DNA of 64,000 nucleotides, taken from assembly GCF_035917675.1 (NCBI RefSeq), contig NZ_CP109104.1:434001-498000 (forward strand), given 5' to 3'. The notes under the pieces are model-generated. The model was given only the letters and a program-made list of their open reading frames with translations, ran no database searches and was not told where the DNA came from. Each line of letters starts with the position of its first letter. Positions within the stretch are counted from its first letter, which is position 1. Both the position numbers and the translations under genes were made by a program. Shown here piece after piece: positions 22,504 through 28,657 of the stretch. The stretch is from Streptomyces sp. NBC_01775. Its GTDB lineage: Bacteria > Actinomycetota > Actinomycetes > Streptomycetales > Streptomycetaceae.

Positions 22504-23532
22504 GTGAGGGGACGCAAGCGACGCGAGTGGCTGACAGCGGCAGCTCTGGCCTGCACGGCTTTCGGGCTGGCCGGGGGCACGGCCGCCCTGTCGGCCAGGC
22601 CGTCGGATTCCACGGGATCAGCACCGACACGGTCGCCGGCGAAGCTGGCCGCGGCCGTACCGGCGGCGTCGGAGGAGACACTTTCCGGGGAACAGCCCCC
22701 GGGGCCGCGGCCAGATCCGCGCTCCGGGCCCGGGCTCTCCGACGCCGCCGAAGGGCCGAGGGCACCCGGACAGGACACGCCACGGAGGGACAGCACCTCC
22801 AAGCTCCCGTCGGGCCCTGGGCCGGGCTCCTCCGTGGCGCGCCCGCAGTTGGGTGCCGCGCACCACACGCCCCGCCCGGGCAAGGGCGCCTGGCTGTCCG
22901 TCGACGCGGGCAACGCTCAGGTGCACGCGTCAGCAGGCCGGGGCAACGGCTGCTCCGGGGCTTCCCTCACCGTCGAGGCCGGCCAGGGCGTCTCGGTCGA
23001 GATGACGGCGGGGCACCACCCGTGCCCCCCGCCTCCGCCCCCTCCCAGCTCGCCACCGCCGCCACCACCACCGACGCCGTCCCCCACCCCGACGCACACG
23101 CCGTCTCCGGAACCGCCCGCTCCCACGCCGTCTCCGCGGCCTCCGTCGAGCCCGGCGCCCGAGCCGCACAGCCCGCCGGCTCCCCGGGTCGCTCCGGCAC
23201 GGCATCCGGTGCGCCCTTCCGCGCAGCCCCCGGCACCGCAGCCCCCGGCGCCGCAGCCGCCGAGTCCGCGCTCGCCCTCTCTTTCGTCGCCCGAGCTTTC
23301 GTCACCCGAGCCCGCGCCCGAGCCCTCCCGTAGCGCCCTCGTGGCTCCCGCGCATGCGGCACCGGAGCGTCAACGGCCGGACGGCGGCATGTCGATGGTC
23401 ACCCGCACGTTGCTGGTGATCGCCCCTGCCGTGCTGGCGGCTGCCGCTTTGCGGCCCCGCGCGAGTGGCGGGCAGGCGTCGGCCGGAGCATCCGCGCAGC
23501 CGTCCGGCCCGGGCGGTCCGGGCAGCGGCTGA
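22504..23532 (+). CDS. Proline-rich exported protein with C-terminal membrane anchor
   Basis: 342 residues from GTG 22504. A basic N-terminus and hydrophobic segment (about 8-30) look like a signal peptide or anchor. A small Cys-containing segment (NGCSGASLTVEAGQGVSVEM, about 157-177) precedes a long Pro/Ser/Thr/Glu-rich wall-spanning-like region (about 182-290), and a hydrophobic stretch (about 300-320) then a basic residue near the C-terminus suggest a membrane anchor. No LPxTG motif. Function unknown; the layout suggests a cell-envelope protein. Confidence 0.6.
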   Translation: MRGRKRREWLTAAALACTAFGLAGGTAALSARPSDSTGSAPTRSPAKLAAAVPAASEETLSGEQPPGPRPDPRSGPGLSDAAEGPRAPGQDTPRRDSTSKLPSGPGPGSSVARPQLGAAHHTPRPGKGAWLSVDAGNAQVHASAGRGNGCSGASLTVEAGQGVSVEMTAGHHPCPPPPPPPSSPPPPPPPTPSPTPTHTPSPEPPAPTPSPRPPSSPAPEPHSPPAPRVAPARHPVRPSAQPPAPQPPAPQPPSPRSPSLSSPELSSPEPAPEPSRSALVAPAHAAPERQRPDGGMSMVTRTLLVIAPAVLAAAALRPRASGGQASAGASAQPSGPGGPGSG

Positions 23533-23646
23533 CGCCCAGCTCTGCCCGCTAGGCGGGCCCACCGGTCAGGGCCGGGCACCGCTCGCGGGTGTCACCAGCC
23601 CGCCGTCCGCCCCTCCTTACCAGTTCGCGATCCCTGGAGGCTTCCC

Positions 23647-23859
23647 TTGTCCGAATGGCTCGTCCTGACCCTCGGCATGCTCGCCGCCTGCGCAGTGGTC
23701 ATCGTCGTCGTCCTGCTCAGACAGCGGAGACATGGGGCCGAGGTCGATCCCTCGGAGACGCCGGACGTGATCGAGTACATGACCATGATGATCGGGAAGA
23801 CTGCTGGTAGTGGCAGGAACACCCAGATCGGAGCCCCGAGCTTTAGCAACTACGTGTAG
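23647..23859 (+). pseudogene. DUF4239 (bestrophin-like) membrane protein gene, 5' fragment interrupted by the prophage
   Basis: TTG 23647 with GGAGG upstream begins a protein with an N-terminal membrane helix (MSEWLVLTLGMLAACAVV...) and the family block PDVIEYMTMMIG. In intact DUF4239 proteins as I know them, this block runs into a second hydrophobic helix (VVYAIVLGLAIAGVW-like). Here, after codon 50 the sequence turns into unrelated hydrophilic residues (KTAGSGRNTQIG) and stops at 70. The natural reading is that phage integration split the gene, with the 3' part beyond attR outside the window. The truncated product would have one helix. Confidence 0.75.
23780..23800. other. Proposed attL (host/prophage junction)
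   Basis: The DUF4239 reading frame loses its family sequence immediately after the ATGATGATCGGG stretch ending at 23796. The recombination core should lie within or just before this point. The core length cannot be set without attR or an uninterrupted relative. Confidence 0.6.
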
Positions 23860-23905
23860 TTACTGGCAGTTTCTCGCAGGGCAAAGCGCTAGATTGCTTT
23901 GATCG

Positions 23906-23930
23906 TCTCCCACCTGTCTCCCATCTCCCA
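23906..23930. repeat. TCTCCCA direct repeats near attL
   Basis: Three exact TCTCCCA copies starting at 23906, 23917 and 23924, about 110-130 bp inside the proposed junction. Candidate arm-type sites for the tyrosine integrase, by position only. Confidence 0.4.
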
Positions 23931-24059
23931 TCTCCGGGCAGCAGAAAACCGGCCCGTGGTCGCCCACTTGGGAGGTGGTTTTGGCAACCGCGGGCCGACT
24001 CCCTGGGCCAGAGTGCGAGTCGTCTGGCGTCGCAGGGTGGGCAGGGTGTGGCTTGGAGA

Positions 24060-24097
24060 CCTCGACCGCTCCTACTGGGGTGCTGGAGCGGTCGAGG
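24060..24097. terminator. Strong hairpin, 13-bp stem
   Basis: CCTCGACCGCTCC pairs perfectly with GGAGCGGTCGAGG around a 12-nt loop. It lies downstream of the leftward zinc-ribbon gene and upstream of the host junction, so it may insulate phage and host transcription. Confidence 0.6.
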
Positions 24098-24105
24098 CCG
24101 TGCGT

Positions 24106-24122
24106 TCCAGCGTGACGCTGGA
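24106..24122. terminator. Second short hairpin
   Basis: TCCAGCG-TGA-CGCTGGA, a 7-bp perfect inverted repeat directly after the 24060-24097 hairpin. Tandem terminator element or protein-binding site. Confidence 0.4.
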
Positions 24123-24211
24123 GTCTCGGATTCGACACCTGCCGGCGGCGCATTCATGTGTGCGCCATCTACGCAAGGTGTGAACGGCGGCCAGCCTGTC
24201 GGCGCCGGGGC

Positions 24212-24418
24212 TCAACTACGAGCGCCGCGGGGCGGTAACGGCTCCGGCCGCGACCCCTGGGTGGTGTACACGCAGCGGCAGTCGCCACAGAGCCACACCG
24301 TCCACCCGGGTCCACTGCCTTGCTCGATGTGGCCTTGCGTTTCGAGGTCGTCTCTTCGCCGTCGGCAGTGGGCGCAGATGCCGCACGTTTGTGCGGGTGG
24401 CGGGGTAGGTTCTGGCAT
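24212..24418 (-). CDS. Small zinc-ribbon-like protein
   Basis: 68 residues starting MPEPTPPP. I chose ATG 24418 because GGAG lies 5 nt upstream; an ATG at 24442 has no good site. Five cysteines are arranged as CGICAHC and, about 30 residues later, CGDCRC, as in a zinc ribbon. No other domain is seen. It is divergent from the GntR gene across a 149-bp region with two palindromes, so it may be controlled by that regulator. Confidence 0.6.
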   Translation of the reverse strand: MPEPTPPPAQTCGICAHCRRRRDDLETQGHIEQGSGPGWTVWLCGDCRCVYTTQGSRPEPLPPRGARS

Positions 24419-24486
24419 GTCGACTCCAAGGTGGTCGGCCATGCCCCCGGGCCGGTAGCGCGGTCGCGGGGGTCTCTTTGAGCGTA

Positions 24487-24525
24487 ACTGCTCTATGGAG
24501 CAGTGTGCAGCAGTAGGTAGCTACC
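24487..24525. promoter_or_regulatory. Two palindromes in the GntR/zinc-ribbon divergent region
   Basis: ACTGCTC-TATG-GAGCAGT (24487-24504) and the perfect 10-mer GGTAGCTACC (24516-24525) lie between the divergent starts. Both are reasonable operators for the adjacent GntR protein. A TAGTCT -10-like hexamer is at 24554-24559. Confidence 0.55.
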
Positions 24526-24567
24526 CATGCATCTGTGCAGCTCAGGGCGGCTCTAGTCTGTGGCATC

Positions 24568-24846
24568 ATGGGAGATGATCTTGGTGGGAGAGTTGATCCG
24601 GCGGCGCCGGTCTACGTCTACATTCAGGTAGCCGACGACATCGAAGCCCGCATCAACACCGGCACTCTCCGCCCTGGGGCGCGACTCCCCGGCGAGCGAG
24701 ACCTCGCCGAGCAGTACGGCGTCGCCTACGGGTCCGCGCGACGCGCCATCGAGGAGCTGCGCGACCGCGGGCTGGCCATAACGCTGCCGGGCAAGGGCAC
24801 GTTCATCCAGACGCGAACCGGGTCGGCTGACAGTGGCGACGCCTAG
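24568..24846 (+). CDS. Small GntR-family regulator (wHTH only)
   Basis: 92 residues consisting almost entirely of a GntR winged helix: VYVYIQVADDIEARINTGTLRPGARLP in outline, then ERDLAEQYGVAYGSARRAIEELRDRGL and the wing TLPGKGTFI. There is no effector-binding domain, as in many Streptomyces plasmid, AICE and phage GntR repressors (KorSA-like). ATG 24568 is 8 nt after a TAGTCT hexamer and has no ribosome-binding site, so the mRNA may be leaderless. It probably controls its own divergent promoter and perhaps lysogeny or transfer genes. Confidence 0.85.
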   Translation: MGDDLGGRVDPAAPVYVYIQVADDIEARINTGTLRPGARLPGERDLAEQYGVAYGSARRAIEELRDRGLAITLPGKGTFIQTRTGSADSGDA

Positions 24847-24855
24847 ACTTCGGGC

Positions 24856-25035
24856 ATGACCACGCCATCGGCTGGGGGTTGCGAGCGGTGCCAGTCGGCA
24901 GCCGCCGCGAACGAGGCGATCCGCCGCTTCGTGGCCGGCCGCGCCGTGTGGACTCCGGAGGCCCTGGCGGAGCTGGACCGGCTATGGGCGGTGTGGCGGG
25001 CAGCGGTGGCCCGGGAGATGACGACAGCGGCCTGA
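24856..25035 (+). CDS. Small hypothetical protein (59 aa)
   Basis: Begins MTTPSAGGCERCQ and contains the segment VWTPEALAELDRLWAVWR, likely an amphipathic helix. CERC could be half of a metal site. The ATG lies 6 nt after TAGACT with no ribosome-binding site, the same arrangement as the next gene, suggesting a leaderless transcript. Function unknown. Confidence 0.55.
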   Translation: MTTPSAGGCERCQSAAAANEAIRRFVAGRAVWTPEALAELDRLWAVWRAAVAREMTTAA

Positions 25036-25070
25036 CGGGGCTCGTCAGAGGCTCGTCGTAGGCTCCGAGC

Positions 25071-25316
25071 ATGGCATCTGTGATCGACCCCGACAGACAC
25101 TCCGACCTGATCCGGCTCCAGCTCGCCGTCTTCCAAGCAGACCGTGAGCTGTACACCTACACCGGGGATGACGCAGGGCCGCTGCGGGAGAAGGTGCGGC
25201 AGGCTGCCGCCATCAAGGACGCGGCGCTTCGGGAGTCGGGGCTCGTGACGGAGCACGGCTGGTACACCGCCGAGCAGGACCTCAAGCGCGCCGGAGCAGC
25301 CGAGACGGCGGGCTAG
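25071..25316 (+). CDS. Small hypothetical protein (81 aa)
   Basis: Begins MASVIDPDRHSDLIRLQ and is mostly helical, with charged heptad-like spacing (LIRLQLAVFQADRELYTY). The ATG is 6 nt after TAGGCT, matching the leaderless-type arrangement of the two genes before it. It converges on, and overlaps by 4 bp, the end of the minus-strand cassette. Function unknown. Confidence 0.55.
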   Translation: MASVIDPDRHSDLIRLQLAVFQADRELYTYTGDDAGPLREKVRQAAAIKDAALRESGLVTEHGWYTAEQDLKRAGAAETAG

Positions 25317-25609
25317 CGGCGCTTGCCTCGCATGCCTCGGCGCAGGCCCTGCCGGTAGGGCGAGGTGGCGGCCGAGTTGATGCCAGGTGGGGCCGGCCGC
25401 TTGTAGCGGCCCTCTCGCAGCCAGCGGGCTTCCGCCGTCATGCCGAGCGCTTCGGCTTCGTCGGGGTCGGTGATCTGCTTGCCGGGCGACAGGGCGACGA
25501 GCACCGAATCGTCGTCCTTCCGGGCGGGCCGAAGCACACCGCCGCGCGCACGGCGATACGGGACACCGCCAAGCAGGCGGCGCAGGAACGCCACCAGGTC
25601 AGCCGTCAT
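25313..25609 (-). CDS. Hypothetical protein, last gene of a three-gene overlapping cassette
   Basis: 98 residues starting MTADLVAFLRRLLGG, rich in Arg, with a basic C-terminus (RQGLRRGMRGKRR). The ATG lies within the end of the preceding gene, so the two are coupled. The N-terminus (TADLVAF) resembles that of the preceding protein (TGDLVAF), which may reflect duplication. No recognised domain. Confidence 0.5.
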   Translation of the reverse strand: MTADLVAFLRRLLGGVPYRRARGGVLRPARKDDDSVLVALSPGKQITDPDEAEALGMTAEARWLREGRYKRPAPPGINSAATSPYRQGLRRGMRGKRR

Positions 25610-25868
25610 GCCGGATGGCCACCTCCCGCACGTCGGCCCCATCTCCGTCGTCGTCCACTCGCTCCTGCTGACAGAACGACGTGTGGGGGATCTCCCCACC
25701 CATGACCTCTACGGGCTCGCGGTGGGAGCGGCCCCCGCAGTCAGGACAGACCCCGGGTCCGTTGCAGCAGCAGGCAGGGCAAGGCCCTTCCACCACGTGC
25801 CCCCGGCTCCACCGCCACTCCCCGCCGTCGTAGAGCTTCCACTGGAACGCCACCAGGTCGCCGGTCAC
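25599..25868 (-). CDS. Cys-rich small protein with zinc-finger motifs
   Basis: 89 residues from GTG 25868, which overlaps the previous stop (GTGA). It carries CPACCC and CPDCGG, spaced as in DnaJ-type or rubredoxin-like zinc knuckles, after a Trp-rich segment (FQWKLYDGGEWRWSRGH). Probably zinc-binding; function unknown. Middle gene of the cassette. Confidence 0.5.
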   Translation of the reverse strand: MTGDLVAFQWKLYDGGEWRWSRGHVVEGPCPACCCNGPGVCPDCGGRSHREPVEVMGGEIPHTSFCQQERVDDDGDGADVREVAIRHDG

Positions 25869-26053
25869 AGTTCGTCCAGGGCCGAGGTATCGATCAGGTC
25901 GATCTCGTCCTGGAAGGCCAGAACGGTTGCGGCTCGCCTGATCTGCTCGGGGGTGGCGTTGAGCGGAACCATCGGGATGCACTTCCACGGGTGGGTGTTC
26001 ACCACCGTCCAGGAGGACTCCGTAGGCAGGTAACCCCCGGGCTTGAAGTCCAT
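25865..26053 (-). CDS. Small hypothetical protein (62 aa), first gene of cassette
   Basis: Starts MDFKPGGYLPTESSW at ATG 26053, preceded by GAGAGGGGA. It contains PEQIRRAATVLAFQDEIDLIDTS, likely a helix. Stop and next start overlap (GTGA), so the three genes form one translational unit. No known domain. Confidence 0.55.
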   Translation of the reverse strand: MDFKPGGYLPTESSWTVVNTHPWKCIPMVPLNATPEQIRRAATVLAFQDEIDLIDTSALDEL

Positions 26054-26076
26054 CACGGTCCCCTCTCTACGGCTTC

Positions 26077-26100
26077 GGCCCCGCCGCGCTGGGCGGGGCC
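26077..26100. terminator. Hairpin terminator downstream of the metalloprotease
   Basis: GGCCCCGCC-gcgctg-GGCGGGGCC, a 9-bp GC stem between the protease stop and the start of the small-gene cassette. Confidence 0.65.
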
Positions 26101-26172
26101 TGCCGTCCACATGCAGCCAGCATCATGGATGTGATGGTGCCAGTGTCGCAGGCAGCAGTGACAGGCGGCGGG

Positions 26173-26871
26173 TTACGAGATGCCCTGCGCGCGGGCGTTG
26201 GCGATGAGCGCCTTGACCCCGTTCACGTCGTAGCCAACGAGCTTCCCTGCGTTGCTCGTGCTGTAGCCGCCGTTCGGGCTGCACATGATCGGCTTGTTGC
26301 CGTAGCTGGTGGCCACGCACTCATGCGGCTCGATCACGCCGTCCTTGTCGAGGTCGGTGTTGGGGTGGTCCAATCCGAGGGCGTGCAGAATCTCGTGCGG
26401 GATCGTGTTCTTCAGGTGCACCTGGGTGATGGGCCACGACCCGTCCCAGTACTCCGAGTCGTAGATGACGAGGCCGCCGACTCCGAGGCCCTTCGGCTGA
26501 TACGGGCAGGGCACGCCCTTCGACCAGCCCGGGGTGCCGACGGGCCGGTACCGCTCGGTGACCTGGATGTGGTTCTTGGGCCCGCATTTGTTGATGTCGA
26601 CGGGTTCGACCCCGCCCACCGTGATGTGTAGCCCGGCGGCGTTGATCTGCTTGAGCGCCTCCGTGTAGTACGGGGCGTAGCGGGTCTTCATGGCCGCCGT
26701 CTCGAACGTGATCGTGTAGGTCGTCGAGGGGCTGGCGGCGTACACGCCGATCTGGCTGGTGAGCTTCCAGCCGCTGCCGGAAGTCTGCACGGTGGCGGCG
26801 GATGCTTGGGGCGCGAGGGCCACGGCGGCGGCGAGTGCGCCGGCTGCGGCGGTGGCGAGGGTTCTGCGCAA
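26173..26871 (-). CDS. Secreted zinc metalloprotease (metzincin-type motif)
   Basis: 232 residues. TTG 26871 has GGAG 5 nt upstream. A Sec signal peptide (about 1-26, ending ASA-AT) precedes a mature domain with the zinc motif HEILHALGLDHPN (HExxHxxGxxH). A later NKPIMCSPNGG could supply the metzincin Met-turn. CGPKN, VPCPY, HECVA and MCSP suggest disulfides. Predicted extracellular peptidase of matrixin-like fold. Finding it inside the prophage, with its own terminator and divergent promoter, suggests a lysogenic-conversion (moron) gene; substrates unknown. Confidence 0.8.
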   Translation of the reverse strand: MRRTLATAAAGALAAAVALAPQASAATVQTSGSGWKLTSQIGVYAASPSTTYTITFETAAMKTRYAPYYTEALKQINAAGLHITVGGVEPVDINKCGPKNHIQVTERYRPVGTPGWSKGVPCPYQPKGLGVGGLVIYDSEYWDGSWPITQVHLKNTIPHEILHALGLDHPNTDLDKDGVIEPHECVATSYGNKPIMCSPNGGYSTSNAGKLVGYDVNGVKALIANARAQGIS

Positions 26872-27014
26872 TTGATCTCCTTATGAAGTTGTGGGGGGTC
26901 ACGCATGGTGTGCGTGCTATTCGCCGATACCTGCCAGACGAACAGGCGGGGTGGATGGTTGCGGGTTCAATCAAGATTGTTTAAGCCGCTCCGCTTCTCA
27001 CGCTAAAGAATCAT

Positions 27015-27057
27015 GGGGTGACCCCTTGCGACATTGCCTCACCGTGAGGCATAGTCG
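27015..27057. promoter_or_regulatory. Divergent control region between protease and rightward small-gene operon
   Basis: Contains GGGGT-G-ACCCC (27015-27025) and TGCCTCA-CCG-TGAGGCA (27035-27051), followed at once by TAGTCG (27052-27057), a possible -10. A repressor bound to the second palindrome would block that promoter. Confidence 0.5.
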
Positions 27058-27108
27058 TGAGTGTCAGGCAGAGGGAACAACCCGAAGCCACCGGAGAAGG
27101 AGCCTCCA

Positions 27109-27381
27109 ATGACCGCCACCGAGATCGGCACCCAGGTCACCAACTACGACCTCCTCGGCGAGATCGAGGGCCTGTTCAACACCCGGCAGGAAGCCCACGA
27201 GGCAGTGCAGACCACCCTCAGCCAGATCATCGAGAACGACGGAGACGACGTGGTCCTGTCCCGACGCGAGATGAAGAACGGCTCCGGCCGAGTCATCGGC
27301 GAGTGGCTCACCGTGTCCACCGAAACCGCGCAGGAGATCCGCGACGCGATCGGCGACCAGGTCGCCATCGAGACGAACTGA
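27109..27381 (+). CDS. Small hypothetical phage protein (90 aa)
   Basis: Begins MTATEIGTQVTNYDLLGEIEG; ATG 27109 has AAGGAG upstream. Acidic, helix-rich N-terminal half and a mixed C-terminal part (GEWLTVSTETAQEIRDAIGD). First gene of a short rightward operon behind two palindromes. No domain recognised. Confidence 0.6.
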   Translation: MTATEIGTQVTNYDLLGEIEGLFNTRQEAHEAVQTTLSQIIENDGDDVVLSRREMKNGSGRVIGEWLTVSTETAQEIRDAIGDQVAIETN

Positions 27382-27452
27382 CCCCTGAGCAGTGAGTGGC
27401 CCGCCCCGGGTGCACGGGTACGGGCCACTCCGGCACGGAAGGAGCCCGCACC

Positions 27453-27671
27453 ATGAGCGACCCTACCGAGCGTTGGACAATCACCGAAGTCGCCGAATTC
27501 CTCGGCGCCACCAGCACCGGAAGCGCGCGACGCACCCTCTCCCGCTGGGGAGTCCATGCGGTTGGACGACGCCCCGGACGCGGCGGCGAAAGCGAGTACG
27601 ACGCCGCCCAGGTCCGCGACGCGCACGCCTCCCGCCCCGGACGCGGACACCGCACCGACCTCGCCAGCTAG
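27453..27671 (+). CDS. Small helix-turn-helix protein (MerR/excisionase-like)
   Basis: 72 residues from ATG 27453 (GGAAGGAG upstream). WTITEVAEFLGATSTGSARRTLSRWGV followed by GGESEYDAAQVRDAH, in outline, is the layout of MerR-like or Xis-type winged helices: a helix-turn-helix, then a short wing and a VRDAH helix. It lies 1.9 kb from the integrase on the opposite strand, so it is a candidate recombination directionality factor, though it could equally be a regulator. Confidence 0.65.
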   Translation: MSDPTERWTITEVAEFLGATSTGSARRTLSRWGVHAVGRRPGRGGESEYDAAQVRDAHASRPGRGHRTDLAS

Positions 27672-27712
27672 CCCAGGATGCGGGCCGACGCGTCCTGTCG
27701 CAGCCTGGGCTT

Positions 27713-27943
27713 ATGGCTGCGCCCGTCACCGTGTACCCGCCCGACGAGGACGGCGGGCGCCGTGTGCGCCTGGGTGACGCGATCCTCGGCCGCGCCCACG
27801 GGCCACAGGACCTCCTCGCCCTGTTGGAGCGGGCAGGCTGGGAGCCGGACGAGGTGGCCCTCGACGGGCCACTCATCGAGTGGCGGGGTGGCGGACCCGC
27901 CGTGTGGCGGCCTGACGGGAGCGACCGCCGATGGCCCCGGTAG
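27713..27943 (+). CDS. Small protein, first of two tandem paralogs
   Basis: 76 residues. Shares with the next protein the pattern V-x2-PDxxGGRRV, ILGxA, DLLxLLExxG, Vx-LD and xWRGGG near the C-terminus. ATG 27713 has no clear ribosome-binding site. Function unknown; the compact alpha/beta pattern suggests a single folded domain. Confidence 0.55.
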   Translation: MAAPVTVYPPDEDGGRRVRLGDAILGRAHGPQDLLALLERAGWEPDEVALDGPLIEWRGGGPAVWRPDGSDRRWPR

Positions 27944-28143
27944 TCGTCCACGCCCCCGATGCCGAGGGTGGCCGGCGCGTCGTCGCCCGAGGCCGGATCC
28001 TCGGCGTCGCCTACAACGCCATGGACGTGCTGGACCTGCTGGAGACCATCGGCCTGGAGCGGGCAGACGTGCGGCTCGACGACGCCGACCTCATCGACTG
28101 GCGCGGCGGCGGCTCGTATGAGTGGACGCCCAGTAGCCGGTAG
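27931..28143 (+). CDS. Small protein, second of two tandem paralogs
   Basis: 70 residues from ATG 27931, overlapping the end of its paralog by 13 bp. Conserved blocks are PDAEGGRRV, ILGVAY, LDLLETIGLE, LDDADLIDWRGGG. Tandem duplication followed by divergence is clear; role unknown. Confidence 0.6.
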   Translation: MAPVVVHAPDAEGGRRVVARGRILGVAYNAMDVLDLLETIGLERADVRLDDADLIDWRGGGSYEWTPSSR

Positions 28144-28154
28144 CCTCACACGGC

Positions 28155-28187
28155 GGTGCCCCCGCCACTACGACTGGCGGGGGCACC
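28155..28187. terminator. Bidirectional hairpin terminator
   Basis: Perfect 13-bp stem GGTGCCCCCGCCA / TGGCGGGGGCACC with a 7-nt loop, between the convergent paralog operon and the DUF4031 gene. Confidence 0.8.
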
Positions 28188-28201
28188 ATGCTGCGGTGGG
28201 G

Positions 28202-28657
28202 TCAGTGCTTCCGTGCTTCGAGGTGCATCTTGAACTCCTCGACCGCCTGCCGGTCCCTTGCGGTGAGCTTCACGTTCGGGTTGTTACCGCAGTGGGGCCC
28301 GACCGTGCCGGCTTCTTCGTTGCGCCGGTCGAGGGCGCGTTCAACCACGGCCGCCCCCGGTTCCATCCCGAGCGCGGCGCGTCGGGCGTCGAGGATCGGC
28401 AACAGCCCGTGCCGGTCAATCTCCTGGGCGCCCAACCGAACGGCCTGTGCCCGCTTGCTCGGCACGATGTCATAGTGCCAGCGGTAGTCGCGCTCGCTCT
28501 TCTTCTGGAACCACGACCGCTTCAGCCCGAGCCGAGCGGCGAACGCGTGCAGTTCCTCCTCGGTGTCAGCGGTCATGTGACACCAGTGCGTGTGCCGTAG
28601 CCCGCGCATCTTCGCGAGCCGCGTCCAGTCGCGGGTCTCATCCACGTAAACGGTCAC
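28202..28657 (-). CDS. DUF4031 domain protein
   Basis: 151 residues starting with GTG 28657, which overlaps the integrase stop codon (GTGA). N-terminal VTVYVDETRDW, then WCHMTADTEEELHAFAARLGL and the YRWHYDIVPSKRAQAVRLGA block, define DUF4031. A C-terminal extension (HCGNNPNVKLTARDRQ) follows. DUF4031 proteins are small, widespread and uncharacterised. Coupling to the integrase is notable but does not prove a role in recombination. Confidence 0.75.
   Translation of the reverse strand: MTVYVDETRDWTRLAKMRGLRHTHWCHMTADTEEELHAFAARLGLKRSWFQKKSERDYRWHYDIVPSKRAQAVRLGAQEIDRHGLLPILDARRAALGMEPGAAVVERALDRRNEEAGTVGPHCGNNPNVKLTARDRQAVEEFKMHLEARKH

Larger units (their letters stand above)
23860..24211. 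other. Non-coding left end of the prophage with repeats and hairpins
   Basis: About 350 bp with no convincing gene. It holds three TCTCCCA repeats (23906, 23917, 23924) and two hairpins (24060-24097 and 24106-24122). This is the expected place for integrase arm-type sites and for termination of the leftward zinc-ribbon gene. Confidence 0.5.

Noticed and set aside
23000..23330. Proline-codon repeats in the exported protein gene considered as a CRISPR or satellite
   Set aside because: Irregular Pro/Ser codon repeats in a coding frame with no spacers.
23860..24153. Minus-strand frame at the prophage left end
   Set aside because: Pro/Arg/Ser-rich without ribosome-binding site and running across two hairpins; treated as non-coding.
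28563..28569. Single GTGTCAG copies elsewhere (28563, 27061)
   Set aside because: Isolated copies are expected by chance; only the 62.3-62.5 kb cluster is dense enough to matter.
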